A stretch of DNA of 64,000 bases from Timonella sp031979385. Lineage in GTDB: Bacteria > Actinomycetota > Actinomycetes > Actinomycetales > Cellulomonadaceae. A program made the position numbers and the translations under genes. Shown piece by piece: positions 41,380 to 50,065 of the stretch (the stretch's first letter is position 1; every line of letters begins with the position of its first letter). The DNA lies in assembly GCA_031979385.1 (NCBI GenBank), contig DALZEF010000004.1, positions 124,001 through 188,000 of the forward strand, in the 5' to 3' direction. The notes beneath the pieces were generated by a model. The model was given only the letters and a program-made list of their open reading frames with translations, ran no database searches and had not been told where the DNA came from.

Positions 41380-44007
41380 GTGGAACAAAAGTACACCCCA
41401 ATGTCGCAGCAGGCACTCAGCGAAGCAATTCAGAGTGCTACTGCGGCACTCAACCCGCAGGTTGAGCCGATTCACCTACTCGGCGCGCTCGTGGGACAGC
41501 AGGACTCACTTGCAGTCGAGCTGCTGCGCCTCGCAGGTGCTGACACGCAGGCAATCGCAAGCGACACCCGCAGAGCGCTCGTTGCGCTGCCCAGCGCGGC
41601 AGGATCGTCGACAAGCGGCCCGAACGCCGCCCGGGAACTGGGCCTTGTGCTCCAGGAAGCCGCGCAACGCGCTGAACGGGACGGCGACACCTATATCTCC
41701 GCAGAACACCTACTAATCGCCATTGCGACGACGCGCACAAACGCGCAGGACATCCTGAACCGCCACGGTGCAGCCGCGGAAAGCCTCGAAAAGGTCCTTC
41801 CTGACCTGCGCGCCAACAAGAAACCAGACAGTCAGAACCCGGAAGGCACGTACAAGTCCCTCGAAAAGTACGGCCGAGACCTGACTGAGGCCGCACGCGA
41901 GGCGAAACTCGACCCCGTCATCGGGCGCGACGAGGAAATCCGCCGCGTCATCCAGGTGCTGTCCCGCCGTACCAAGAACAACCCGGTCCTGATCGGTGAG
42001 CCCGGTGTAGGTAAGACCGCCGTGGTCGAAGGGCTGGCCCAGCGTATCGTCGCGGCCGACGTGCCGCAGTCGCTCCGCAACAAACGCCTGATCGCGCTCG
42101 ACCTGACAGCTATGGTTGCCGGTGCGAAGTACCGCGGTGACTTCGAGGAACGACTCAAGTCTGTGCTGGACGAGATCAAGAACTCCGATGGCGAGATCAT
42201 CACGTTTATCGACGAGTTACACACCGTTGTGGGCGCAGGTGCTGGCGGCGAAGGCGCGATGGACGCAGGCAACATGCTCAAGCCGATGCTTGCGCGCGGC
42301 GAGCTGCGGCTGGTCGGTGCGACCACGCTCGATGAGTACCGTGAGCACATCGAGAAGGACCCGGCCCTTGAACGACGCTTCCAACAGGTGCTGGTGGAGG
42401 AACCATCGGTTGAGGACACGATTGCGATCCTGCGTGGGCTGAAGCCACGCTACGAGGCACACCACGGGGTCGAGATCTCCGACGGCGCGGTCGTCGCTGC
42501 GGCAACGCTGTCCAACCGTTACATCACTGGCCGACGCATGCCGGACAAGGCAATCGACCTGATCGACGAGGCTGCGTCCCGGCTACGGATGGAGATGGAC
42601 TCCTCGCCGGTTGAGATCGACACCCTCGAACGCACGATCCAGCGTCTGAAACTTGAGGAGATCGCGCTCCAGGACTCCGATGCCTCTGGTGCCGCAGATC
42701 GCCTGGAGGAGGTGAAGGAGGCACTGGCCACGAACCAGGAACAACTTGCCGCGCTCAACGCGAGGTGGGAGCGTGAACGCGGAGGCCTGAACCGTGCCGG
42801 TGAGCTCCGCAAGAAACTCGATGAGTTGAATGCGAAGGCTGAGCGCGCTCGCATCGACGGTGACCTCGAACAGATGTCCCGGATCATCTACGGCGAAATA
42901 CCTCGTCTTCAGCGTGAGCTTGAGGAAGCGGTCAACGCCGAGAAGGAGCAGCAGGCCGATAGCGAGCAGAAGCTCGTGGGCGACAAGGTCGACGCAAACG
43001 AAATCGCCGAGGTGGTTTCCGCGTGGACCGGTGTGCCCGTGGGACGACTGCTCCAAGGTGAGAGCGAGAAACTCCTGACCATGGAGGATCAGATCGGTAT
43101 CCGCCTGATTGGCCAGCACCAGGCTGTGATGGCTGTTTCCGATGCGGTGCGACGTTCCCGTGCTGGCGTATCAGACCCGAACCGGCCAACCGGTTCGTTC
43201 CTGTTCCTCGGCCCAACGGGTGTGGGTAAGACTGAGCTCGCGAAGGCGCTCGCGGAGTTCCTCTTCGACGACGAGCGAGCCATGGTCCGCATCGACATGT
43301 CCGAGTATGGCGAGAAGCACTCCGTCTCACGTCTGGTGGGTGCGCCTCCGGGATACGTCGGTTATGACGAGGGTGGTCAACTCACCGAGGCCGTGCGACG
43401 ACGTCCGTATTCGGTTGTGCTGCTCGACGAGGTGGAGAAGGCCCACCCTGAGGTGTTCGACATCCTGCTGCAGGTTCTCGACGATGGCCGCCTGACCGAT
43501 GGGCAAGGTCGCACCGTGGACTTCCGCAACACCATCCTGGTGTTGACCTCCAACCTTGGTTCGCAGTTCCTCATCGACCCGATGCTGGACGGCGAGGCTC
43601 GCAGGGAAGCGGTCATGGGTGCGGTGCGCGGGCATTTCAAGCCCGAGTTCCTCAACCGTCTCGATGACACGGTCGTGTTCGAGCCACTCACTCTGGCTGA
43701 ACTCAGCAGGATCGTGGATCTTCAGGTTGCCGAGATCGCACATCGGGTGGCTGACCGCAGCATATCCGTCGAGGTCACGCCTGCGGCTCGCGAATGGCTC
43801 GCGAACACCGGATTCGATCCGATCTATGGTGCTCGCCCGCTGCGTAGGCTTGTGCAGCGCGAGATTGGGGATCAGATGGCCCGGCTTATCCTGGCGGGTT
43901 CTGTCGCCGATGGCGACACGGTCCGCGTGGACTACAGCGCGGATGCACAGCCGGTCACGTCGCAGGGCTACCACCTGACTGTTACGGCTGAGAACGAGGC
44001 GGCGTAG
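41380..44007 (+). CDS. clpB: ATP-dependent chaperone ClpB
   Basis: 875 residues from GTG 41380, preceded by GGAGG. The frame stays open back to 41176 but that stretch contains the HAIR operator and is not coding. Hsp100 disaggregase that works with DnaK to rescue aggregated proteins. Domains: Clp_N repeats (about 1-145), first AAA+ with GEPGVGKTAVVEG and IIFIDELHTVVGAG, the coiled-coil middle domain (about 405-525), second AAA+ with GPTGVGKTELAKALAEFLFDDE and VLLDEVEKAHPEVFD, and a C-terminal small domain with FNRLDDTVVF. All catalytic elements are intact. Confidence 0.96.
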   Translation: MEQKYTPMSQQALSEAIQSATAALNPQVEPIHLLGALVGQQDSLAVELLRLAGADTQAIASDTRRALVALPSAAGSSTSGPNAARELGLVLQEAAQRAERDGDTYISAEHLLIAIATTRTNAQDILNRHGAAAESLEKVLPDLRANKKPDSQNPEGTYKSLEKYGRDLTEAAREAKLDPVIGRDEEIRRVIQVLSRRTKNNPVLIGEPGVGKTAVVEGLAQRIVAADVPQSLRNKRLIALDLTAMVAGAKYRGDFEERLKSVLDEIKNSDGEIITFIDELHTVVGAGAGGEGAMDAGNMLKPMLARGELRLVGATTLDEYREHIEKDPALERRFQQVLVEEPSVEDTIAILRGLKPRYEAHHGVEISDGAVVAAATLSNRYITGRRMPDKAIDLIDEAASRLRMEMDSSPVEIDTLERTIQRLKLEEIALQDSDASGAADRLEEVKEALATNQEQLAALNARWERERGGLNRAGELRKKLDELNAKAERARIDGDLEQMSRIIYGEIPRLQRELEEAVNAEKEQQADSEQKLVGDKVDANEIAEVVSAWTGVPVGRLLQGESEKLLTMEDQIGIRLIGQHQAVMAVSDAVRRSRAGVSDPNRPTGSFLFLGPTGVGKTELAKALAEFLFDDERAMVRIDMSEYGEKHSVSRLVGAPPGYVGYDEGGQLTEAVRRRPYSVVLLDEVEKAHPEVFDILLQVLDDGRLTDGQGRTVDFRNTILVLTSNLGSQFLIDPMLDGEARREAVMGAVRGHFKPEFLNRLDDTVVFEPLTLAELSRIVDLQVAEIAHRVADRSISVEVTPAAREWLANTGFDPIYGARPLRRLVQREIGDQMARLILAGSVADGDTVRVDYSADAQPVTSQGYHLTVTAENEAA

Positions 44008-44126
44008 CGGAGCCGTAAGGGCACTGCGTGGCGAGTCCTTACCGGAACGGTAGTGGACGTGGTTCCCAGCCAAACCGCACAGTTGCACGTGGCTGCGCGG
44101 CTAAGCGCCCCGCGGGGCGCATATAG

Positions 44127-44177
44127 ATTGACGACGAGCCCGCACCTTCCAGCCGAAGGTGCGGGCTCGTCGTCAAT
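44127..44177. terminator. Bidirectional 22-bp hairpin (GACGAC/GTCGTC family)
   Basis: Perfect 22-bp stem (44127-44148 with 44156-44177), 7-nt loop, between convergent clpB and the NlpC/P60 gene. It starts ATTGACGACGAGCC and ends with the complementary GGCTCGTCGTCAAT; compare 18647-18701 and 53263-53315. A smaller GC hairpin (44105-44119) precedes it. Confidence 0.8.
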
Positions 44178-44231
44178 TGCGTTCCGTAACAGTGCCTATT
44201 TATATCTCCCGCGAACTTAAGGAGCAGGACA

Positions 44232-45179
44232 CTAGAGGCGGATGAACGTGGGGTTCTTCTGGTACATCTTGCGTACCTGAATGGTCTTGCCTGGGCGAGG
44301 TGCGTCGATGATCTTGTTGTTGCCGAGGTAGATCGCGACGTGCCCTGGAGTCCATACGATGTCACCAGGCTTGGCGTTCTTCTTGGAGATCTTCTTGCCT
44401 GCCGTACGCTGTGCGGACGAGGTGCGCGGAAGATTCTTTCCCACGGCCTTCTTGTAGACGTAGGTGGTGAAGCCTGAGCAGTCGAACCCGCTCTTTGGAG
44501 AGTTGCCACCGGAACGGTAACGGACACCAACGTGCTTCTTCGCCTCGGCCACGATCTTCTGTGACTTGGACTGTTTGACCCGGATGGCCGACTTGACCGT
44601 GGTGGTCTTGGCAACCTTCTTGGAGGCACCGGACGGAATGTACTTCACCGTGAGCGTATGCCTTTTGGCGGTGAGCTTCTTGGAGAACCTGTAGGAAGCC
44701 TTGCCGTTCTTGAGCGTGAGAGTCTTGAGACGCTTCTTGCCCGAGAACACCTGGATCTTACCCGTGGCAGCCTTGCCGTCAGCCTTAACGTTGACGGTTA
44801 GCTTGCCAGGCTTGGTGCCTTTCGTCCAGGTTTTCTTGGAGAATTTGAGCTTGACGCTCGCCTTCTTCTTGGTGTTCTTGACCTGAGTCGCCGTTGCGCT
44901 TGTGGTGGCAGCGGCTGCGACGCTGGTGTTTACCGGGGTTGTCTTGGCTGCGGCTCCCGATGCTTCTACCGCGGCGGCGGAGGAAGTTTGAAGTATCGCT
45001 GGGGCTGCTACGAGAGTTGATGCTGCAACCGACGCTGCGAGTGCAATGGAAGAGATCCTGCGACCAAAGCCTGTTTTATGTGCTTTAGGGGTTGGACTGT
45101 TCGCGTTGTGAGCGGAGTCAGTCAGGGACGCAGGTGCATTTTGGGCGCGCGAAGGCACGTCAATGCGAGTGCTTGGCAT
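44232..45179 (-). CDS. Secreted NlpC/P60 peptidoglycan endopeptidase with Lys-rich Ig-like domain
   Basis: 315 residues, preceded by GAGGTAATTACGT. A long N-region (about 1-40) and hydrophobic stretch SSIALAASVAASTLVAAPAIL form the export signal. An Ala/Thr linker is followed by a Lys-rich Ig-like repeat (about 88-195; KGTKPGKLTVNVKADGKAATGKIQVFSGKKRLKTLTLKNGKASY), then the catalytic NlpC/P60 domain with Cys in SGFDCSGFTTYVYKKA, His in WTPGHVAIYLG and a final IIDAPRPG. It cleaves peptide stems in the cell wall. A c-di-AMP riboswitch upstream links it to osmotic or cell-wall signalling, as in other actinobacteria. The same Ig-like repeat is in the HtaA protein at 48415. Confidence 0.93.
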   Translation of the reverse strand: MPSTRIDVPSRAQNAPASLTDSAHNANSPTPKAHKTGFGRRISSIALAASVAASTLVAAPAILQTSSAAAVEASGAAAKTTPVNTSVAAAATTSATATQVKNTKKKASVKLKFSKKTWTKGTKPGKLTVNVKADGKAATGKIQVFSGKKRLKTLTLKNGKASYRFSKKLTAKRHTLTVKYIPSGASKKVAKTTTVKSAIRVKQSKSQKIVAEAKKHVGVRYRSGGNSPKSGFDCSGFTTYVYKKAVGKNLPRTSSAQRTAGKKISKKNAKPGDIVWTPGHVAIYLGNNKIIDAPRPGKTIQVRKMYQKNPTFIRL

Positions 45180-45195
45180 ACGTAATTACCTCAAT

Positions 45196-45385
45196 TACGC
45201 CTGTGAAGTGAGCTGTCGGATTCGGAGCGAGGTATGCCCCGGCCGTGTGCGCTGTGCGCGTTACGGCTTCACCCCAAGACCGCGTTGTTGTTGCTGCGCG
45301 GCCACAAGTGGTTCCCCCACCGCTACCGGTTTGAGTCCAGGACCCAGGATGCCGGTAGCGTTAGGCGATCATCCTGGTATCTCGA
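45196..45385 (-). ncRNA. c-di-AMP (ydaO/yuaA) riboswitch
   Basis: Reading the minus strand, the leader shows the conserved blocks of ydaO-yuaA RNAs in order: ACGCTACCGG paired later with CCGGTAGCG, a GGGGGAACCA stretch, GGGGTGAAGCC, and a 3' block CCGAATCCGACAGCTCA ending in AGGCG. These sit about 15-210 nt before the start codon of an NlpC/P60 hydrolase, a class often controlled by this riboswitch in actinobacteria. Binding of c-di-AMP would reduce hydrolase expression. Exact ends are approximate. Confidence 0.85.
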
Positions 45386-45684
45386 TGCTTACTTAGGTGT
45401 TGCAAAGGGTTATCGAGACGTTCCAACAGTAGACGCACGAGAACGCAATGTCACGACTTGATAACGGCAGAATATGTGAAGGTTCATGTATTCGCCGGTC
45501 AGCGGTTTGCCCGCTGTGCAGAATGTGGGGCGTCTCACGGCTCTGTCAAGTGGTTGTAGTCCCCATGCGACCGTGGGGGCGGCTTCAAACCGGTCGTAGG
45601 CCTAGGACAATCACTTCAGCGTGCGTGTTGAGAGACCGTACGCTGAAGTGACTCCCTAGACGTTGGACTGAGCGGTCTGCGGAA
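45386..45684. other. Intergenic region between NlpC/P60 leader and exonuclease III
   Basis: About 300 bp without a gene. The NlpC/P60 promoter must lie just upstream of 45390. A 12-bp perfect hairpin at 45611-45651 (arms 45611-45622 and 45640-45651) is a likely terminator for the exonuclease III gene. Nothing else is recognised. Confidence 0.5.
45611..45651 (-). terminator. Hairpin terminator of exonuclease III gene
   Basis: 12-bp perfect stem TCACTTCAGCGT / ACGCTGAAGTGA, 17-nt loop, 34 nt beyond the minus-strand stop at 45685. Confidence 0.6.
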
Positions 45685-46476
45685 TTAGTCCGCGATCTCG
45701 AGGATGACGGGCACATGATCCGAAGCGCCCTTGCCCTTGCGTTCGTTCCGGTCAATCGTCACCCCGGTCACCGCGGAGGTGAGGGCAGGGGAGGTGTACG
45801 CGAAGTCGATGCGCATGCCCTGGTTCTTTGGGAAGCGAAGTTGCGTGTAGTCCCAGTAGGTATAGGTGTTCTCCGCTGGAATGAACTTTCGGGAGATCTC
45901 CGTGTATCCGGTGGCCTCAAAGGCCTGGAACGCACTGCGCTCAGGTTCAGTCACATGAGTCTTGCCATCGAAGAAACCGATATCCCACACGTCCGTGTCG
46001 AGGGGGGCGACGTTCCAGTCGCCGACCAGGGCGACCTTCGCCTCGGGGTTTTCGGTGATCCACTGTCTAGCGTTACGGTTGAGTTCCCCAAGCCACTCGA
46101 GCTTGTATGCATAGTGCGGGTGGTCGATTTCGCGGCCATTTGGGATATAGAGCGACCACACGCGCACCCCGCCACACGTGGCACCGACCGCACGAGGCTC
46201 AGTGACGGGCTCCTCGCCGAACTGCGGCTGCCCTGGGAAGCCGATCTCCACGTCCTCCAGGCCAACACGCGAAATAATCGCGACACCATTCCACTGGTTC
46301 AACCCGAAGTGGGCAACCTGGTATCCGGCTGCCTCAAACGCCTCAAACGGGAACTGGGAGTCCTTACACTTCGTTTCTTGGAGGGCTAGGACGTCGATGT
46401 TCTCTCGTTCCAGAAAAGCGATCGCACGATCGACACGGGCACGGATTGAGTTGATGTTCCAAGTTGCAAGGCGCAT
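45685..46476 (-). CDS. xthA: Exodeoxyribonuclease III
   Basis: 263 residues, AP endonuclease/exonuclease of base-excision repair. EEP-fold motifs: MRLATWNINSIRAR, LALQETKCKDSQFP (metal Glu), RVWSLYIPNGREI, LVGDWNVAPLDTDVW (Asp/Asn pair), and MRIDFAYTSPAL with the final SDHVPVILEI (catalytic Asp-His). No signal peptide. The ATG at 46476 is exactly 6 nt after TAGGCT, so the transcript is probably leaderless. It is divergent from the hydrolase gene at 46529 over only 52 bp. Confidence 0.94.
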   Translation of the reverse strand: MRLATWNINSIRARVDRAIAFLERENIDVLALQETKCKDSQFPFEAFEAAGYQVAHFGLNQWNGVAIISRVGLEDVEIGFPGQPQFGEEPVTEPRAVGATCGGVRVWSLYIPNGREIDHPHYAYKLEWLGELNRNARQWITENPEAKVALVGDWNVAPLDTDVWDIGFFDGKTHVTEPERSAFQAFEATGYTEISRKFIPAENTYTYWDYTQLRFPKNQGMRIDFAYTSPALTSAVTGVTIDRNERKGKGASDHVPVILEIAD

Positions 46477-46528
46477 GATCTAAGCCTACCTAAGAGCCCC
46501 GAACGCACGAACCACATCACACGGCGAT

Positions 46529-47161
46529 ATGAGACCCCTGACCAATACAACAATCATCTATATCCCAGGCCTGTTCGACCATCTGCACTGGGTGAACCGA
46601 CTGCAACGTGCAGCGCTGAAGACGTGGACCAAGTTTGGCGGACAGCCCGAGCTGTTCACCGTGCGGTGGGCCGATGACGCCGAGTTTGATCCCCGGCTAG
46701 ATGCGCTATGCGACCGCGTGCTTGAAGTGCGTGCGCAGGGCCGTCAGGTGGCGCTGGTGGGTGCCTCTGCTGGTGGCAGCGCAGTGGTGGCTGCGCTCGC
46801 GAGAGTAGGTGAGCATGTGCGTGGTTCCGTGCTGATCTGCGGTAAGATCCATCGACCCCAGATCATCCCCGACCTGGTCATGGACCGCAACGAGGTGTTC
46901 GAGGACGCCTTGGAAGAGACAGACTCCGCGTTGAACCAACTCGATGCTGACGTCCTCGCCCGACTCGTCTCCCTGCGCAGCATCCACGATGCGATCGTTC
47001 CGCCACGGGACTCGATCATCAAGGGAGCTCACAACATTCGTATGCCCATCATTGGACACCTCGCCGGAATCGGCTATGCCCTGCTCAGATATGGCCGCTT
47101 TGTCGTCAAGTTCTGTGAAAAGTTGGAGCCACGGCCCCCACACCAGCCAGTTGGCGACTAG
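46529..47161 (+). CDS. Small alpha/beta-hydrolase-like protein
   Basis: 210 residues. N-terminal IIYIPGLFDHLHWVNRLQ resembles the oxyanion strand-loop of alpha/beta hydrolases, and VALVGASAGGSAVVAALARVGE is a nucleophile elbow GxSxGG (Ser about residue 78). The expected late His may be in SLRSIHDAIVPP or MPIIGHLAGIG. Shorter than most hydrolases, with no signal peptide; function unknown. The SDR gene begins 9 nt after its stop. Confidence 0.78.
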   Translation: MRPLTNTTIIYIPGLFDHLHWVNRLQRAALKTWTKFGGQPELFTVRWADDAEFDPRLDALCDRVLEVRAQGRQVALVGASAGGSAVVAALARVGEHVRGSVLICGKIHRPQIIPDLVMDRNEVFEDALEETDSALNQLDADVLARLVSLRSIHDAIVPPRDSIIKGAHNIRMPIIGHLAGIGYALLRYGRFVVKFCEKLEPRPPHQPVGD

Positions 47162-47170
47162 CCTTAGAAC

Positions 47171-47950
47171 ATGGCTACCGCTCTTATCACCGGCGCATCC
47201 GCCGGGCTCGGTCTGGAATTCGCGTGGCAGTTGGCTTCTGCGCGGCACAACTTGGTTCTCGTCGCCCGTAACCGTGAGCGACTCGAGGGCATCGCACAGC
47301 AGATCGAGTCAGTCGCAGGTGTGCATGTTGAGGTTCTTCCCGCCGATCTGTCGCAACGCGACCAGGTCGAGGTCGTTGCAAAACGACTGCGCTCACAGGA
47401 CAACCCAGTGGGTTTGTTGGTGAACAACGCCGGATATGCGGTTCACAAGCGATTCCTGGCCTCTGACATCGGTGAGCAGGAGAAACTGCTTGCAGTCATG
47501 GTGAACTCGGTGATGGTGTTATCGCAGGCCGCCGCGCAGCAGATGATTGAGCGTGGTCGTGGCGCGATCCTGAATGTATCGTCTGTCGCCGCGTTGACCG
47601 CTTCGGGTACGTATTCGGCGCACAAAGCGTGGGTGCGTTCCTTCACGGAGGGCCTCGCGGTTGAGTTGAACGGTACGGGAGTCACTGCTACCGCTCTGTG
47701 TCCAGGGTTCGTGCACACCGAGTTCCACGAGCGGGCCGGCATCCACTATTCCGGTTTCCCAGAAATCGCATGGTTGAACGCCGATCAGGTTGTTGCGACG
47801 GCATTGCAGGATGTTCGCCGCGGTGCCGTAATTTCTACGCCGTCGCTGCGCTATCAGGTGGCATCCGGGCTGCTGCGCACCTTGCCGCGCGCTGCTGTGC
47901 GCGCGCTTCAGGCCGGTGGCGGCGCTGGACGGATCGGTTCTGAGAAGTAG
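47171..47950 (+). CDS. Short-chain dehydrogenase/reductase
   Basis: 259 residues, classical SDR Rossmann fold. Cofactor-binding TGASAGLG (residues 8-15), VARNR favouring NADP(H), NNAGYA, catalytic Ser in LNVSSVAAL and YSAHK for the Tyr/Lys pair. The C-terminus is basic. The substrate is unknown; it is related to DltE/YdfG-type SDRs. ATG 47171 lies exactly 6 nt after TAGCCT (47159-47164), so it may have its own leaderless promoter inside the end of the previous gene. Confidence 0.9.
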   Translation: MATALITGASAGLGLEFAWQLASARHNLVLVARNRERLEGIAQQIESVAGVHVEVLPADLSQRDQVEVVAKRLRSQDNPVGLLVNNAGYAVHKRFLASDIGEQEKLLAVMVNSVMVLSQAAAQQMIERGRGAILNVSSVAALTASGTYSAHKAWVRSFTEGLAVELNGTGVTATALCPGFVHTEFHERAGIHYSGFPEIAWLNADQVVATALQDVRRGAVISTPSLRYQVASGLLRTLPRAAVRALQAGGGAGRIGSEK

Positions 47951-48307
47951 TTCTGCTTTCCTGATTTCCGACGAGTCCCTCGTTCCAGCATCCCGTCTAG
48001 GTTCGCGGCGGGCTCCGGTGAGGAAGTTGCCGGGCTAGACCGTGCTGCATACGAAAGCGTGGGCCTTTTGGTCCAACTGGTGGATGAGGCCGTATGACTT
48101 CGCTCACGTATCGAAGTTGACCTGTTGGTTGCGACCATGTTCGAGGGAAGTCCGGGCGCGCGATTTACGCAACGTCAAAGTGACGAAAGGGCGCAGAACT
48201 TCGCCATTTTCTGTACAATCGGCGTGATTCTGCGTTTCGCTGGACTAGCTTGGTTGCGAGAGTGTGTCCGTTTCTGTGGGCGAGGTGGGCGCTAACTCTG
48301 CCTTGTT
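47951..48307. other. Intergenic region upstream of the HtaA locus
   Basis: No intact gene. One plus-strand frame from about 48011 to 48294 is open except for a TGA at 48095-48097 and reads LDRAAYESVGLLVQLVDEAV then RSRIEVDLLVATMFEG. This could be a decayed small gene, but no family is recognised. A 7-bp inverted repeat CGCAGAA/TTCTGCG flanks 48190-48233. Confidence 0.3.
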
Positions 48308-48326
48308 TTAGGTAAGGCGAACCTTA
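48308..48326. promoter_or_regulatory. DtxR/IdeR iron box upstream of first HtaA gene
   Basis: TTAGGTAAGGCGAACCTTA matches the DtxR/IdeR 19-bp consensus with two mismatches. It overlaps TATATT (48325-48330), which is exactly 6 nt before ATG 48337. Iron-loaded DtxR bound here would shut off the HtaA locus. Confidence 0.85.
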
Positions 48327-48414
48327 TATTCTCCACATGGATATTCTCGCGGCAGTCTATGAGACTACCGTGCTCGGTTGCACTCATCAGGGTGCCCTAC
48401 TTGGAGAACGAATA

Positions 48415-49869
48415 GTGTTCACCCGATTTAAGGCGCGCGTAACGCGTGCGATGGCGAGCCTGACGGCCGTCACCATGTTGGCGGGAACCGCCGCAGTTGG
48501 CTTCGCCGCCCCTGCTGCTGGTGCAACTAATGACATCAACTCGCTGACGTGGGGTGTCAAGGAATCTTTCCGGAACTATGTCAACGGGCCAATCGCCAAG
48601 GGGCAGGCAAATCTAAGCGGAGGGGCAGGTGCCGTCGAAGGCATCTACGGTTTCCCTATTACAAGCAACAATCTTGCCGCTGCAACGCCTTCCGCGTCCT
48701 TTGGTGGCACGGTTCGGTTTAGCGGCCACTCAGGAAAGCTTGACTTGCGCCTTGCTAACCCAAAGGTAGTGTTCAACACCGCGAAAGCAGGGAAACTCTA
48801 CCTTGATGTCAAGGTCCACAGTTTCAATGGTTCTGAAGCAGTTGATGTTAAGGCTGTCGAGTTTGCAAACTTCTCATACTCGAAGAGCGGATCTGGTTCA
48901 ACCGCTGTGTACACGGCGACCGGTGTGAAACTAACTGCGGCAGGAGCTAAGGCTTTCGCGGGCTTCTACAACGCAGGTGATGAGCTTGATGGTTTCGTGC
49001 TATCCGGAAAATCCGTGAAAGCAGCCTCACCTGCTATTAAGGTGACTAAGAAGCCAACCATCTCCGGTAAGGCAGCGTTCAACTCGACCTTGACCGCTAA
49101 AAAAGGCACGTGGAACGTATCGGGCGCTTCGTACAAATACCAGTGGCTCCGTGACGGTAAAGCCATCAAGGGCGCGACTAAGGCCAAATACAAGCTGAAG
49201 GTCGCCGATGTAGGCAAGCAGATCTCCGTTAAGGTCACCGCTTCTAAGTCTGGTCACGCAAGTGGTTCGTCCACTACCGCGAAAACCAAGAAGGTTGCTA
49301 AAGCTGCCCCAACTTATTCCGTGAAACTTGCCAAATCCACGGCAACTGTCACGGTGAAGTCTGGACTTGCCAAGCCAACCGGTAAGGTCACCATCACGGT
49401 AGGCAAGACCAAACACACCAAGGACCTCAAGGCTGCCGCGAAAGGCAAAATCTCCTTCAGCATCCAGAACCTGAACAGCGGGAAAAACCAAAAGGTTACT
49501 GTCCGCTTCGTGCCATCGGGTAACACCAAGAAAGCCCTCAACGCGAAGACTGTCACCGTCAAGAACACCCCTACGGTTAAAGCAACAGTCAAAAAGACTT
49601 CGATCAAGAAGTCTCAGAACACGACCGTTACCGTGACAGTCAAGTCCTCACGCCTCACCAAGCCAACGGGCAAGGTGACCGTGAAGGTTGGGTCGAAATC
49701 TTTCTCCAAGACACTCAAAGCGTCGAACAAGGGGAAGGCCACGATCACGATAAAGAACCTGAACAAGGGTAAAAACCAAAAGGTTACAGCCACGTTCACG
49801 CCAACAGGTACCGCGAAGTCGGTCCTGAACACCAAGACCAGCGCGGCGAAGAAGCTCACCGTTAGCTGA
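48415..49869 (+). CDS. Secreted HtaA-domain haem-binding protein with Lys-rich Ig-like repeats
   Basis: 484 residues from GTG 48415, chosen because GGAGAAC lies before it exactly as in the paralogue at 50066. A leaderless start at ATG 48337 would add 26 residues in frame. A Sec signal ends near VGFAAPAAGA. One HtaA domain (about 45-200) starts LTWGVKESFRNYV and has FSGHSGKLDLRLANP; Tyr and His in these motifs are the haem ligands known for C. diphtheriae HtaA. A PKD-like domain follows (about 205-300, PTISGKAAFNSTLTAKKGTW), then two Lys-rich Ig-like repeats (about 305-395 and 397-484). No membrane anchor or sortase motif. It captures haem at the surface and is repressed by iron. Confidence 0.9.
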   Translation: MFTRFKARVTRAMASLTAVTMLAGTAAVGFAAPAAGATNDINSLTWGVKESFRNYVNGPIAKGQANLSGGAGAVEGIYGFPITSNNLAAATPSASFGGTVRFSGHSGKLDLRLANPKVVFNTAKAGKLYLDVKVHSFNGSEAVDVKAVEFANFSYSKSGSGSTAVYTATGVKLTAAGAKAFAGFYNAGDELDGFVLSGKSVKAASPAIKVTKKPTISGKAAFNSTLTAKKGTWNVSGASYKYQWLRDGKAIKGATKAKYKLKVADVGKQISVKVTASKSGHASGSSTTAKTKKVAKAAPTYSVKLAKSTATVTVKSGLAKPTGKVTITVGKTKHTKDLKAAAKGKISFSIQNLNSGKNQKVTVRFVPSGNTKKALNAKTVTVKNTPTVKATVKKTSIKKSQNTTVTVTVKSSRLTKPTGKVTVKVGSKSFSKTLKASNKGKATITIKNLNKGKNQKVTATFTPTGTAKSVLNTKTSAAKKLTVS

Positions 49870-50065
49870 ACTCAGAGTGTGCTGCCTGTGAAAGCGTAAG
49901 TTTCCACGAGCGGCTCACGTGCATAACCAAAGAAGACCAATCACGTACAGATTCAGCGGTGAAGGGCTGGTTCCCGCAAGTTAAAACTTGCCCGCCTCGT
50001 CAATTGCTGTAATCACCGTGTTAGATCGCACCCGCGTGGGTGCCGTACTCAATGGAGAACAGATA
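49870..50065 (+). other. Spacer between HtaA paralogues
   Basis: 196 bp. A perfect palindrome GCAAGTTAAAACTTGC is at 49976-49991. The last 50 bp, up to GGAGAACAGATAGTG, are clearly homologous to the leader of the first HtaA gene (48365-48417). No iron box is seen, so the second gene is either transcribed through from the first or has another promoter. Confidence 0.5.

Noticed and set aside
46477..46492. TTAGGTAGGCTTAGATC upstream of exonuclease III as an iron box
   Set aside because: Only the left half fits the DtxR consensus; the sequence is better explained as the TAGGCT -10 box of a leaderless promoter.
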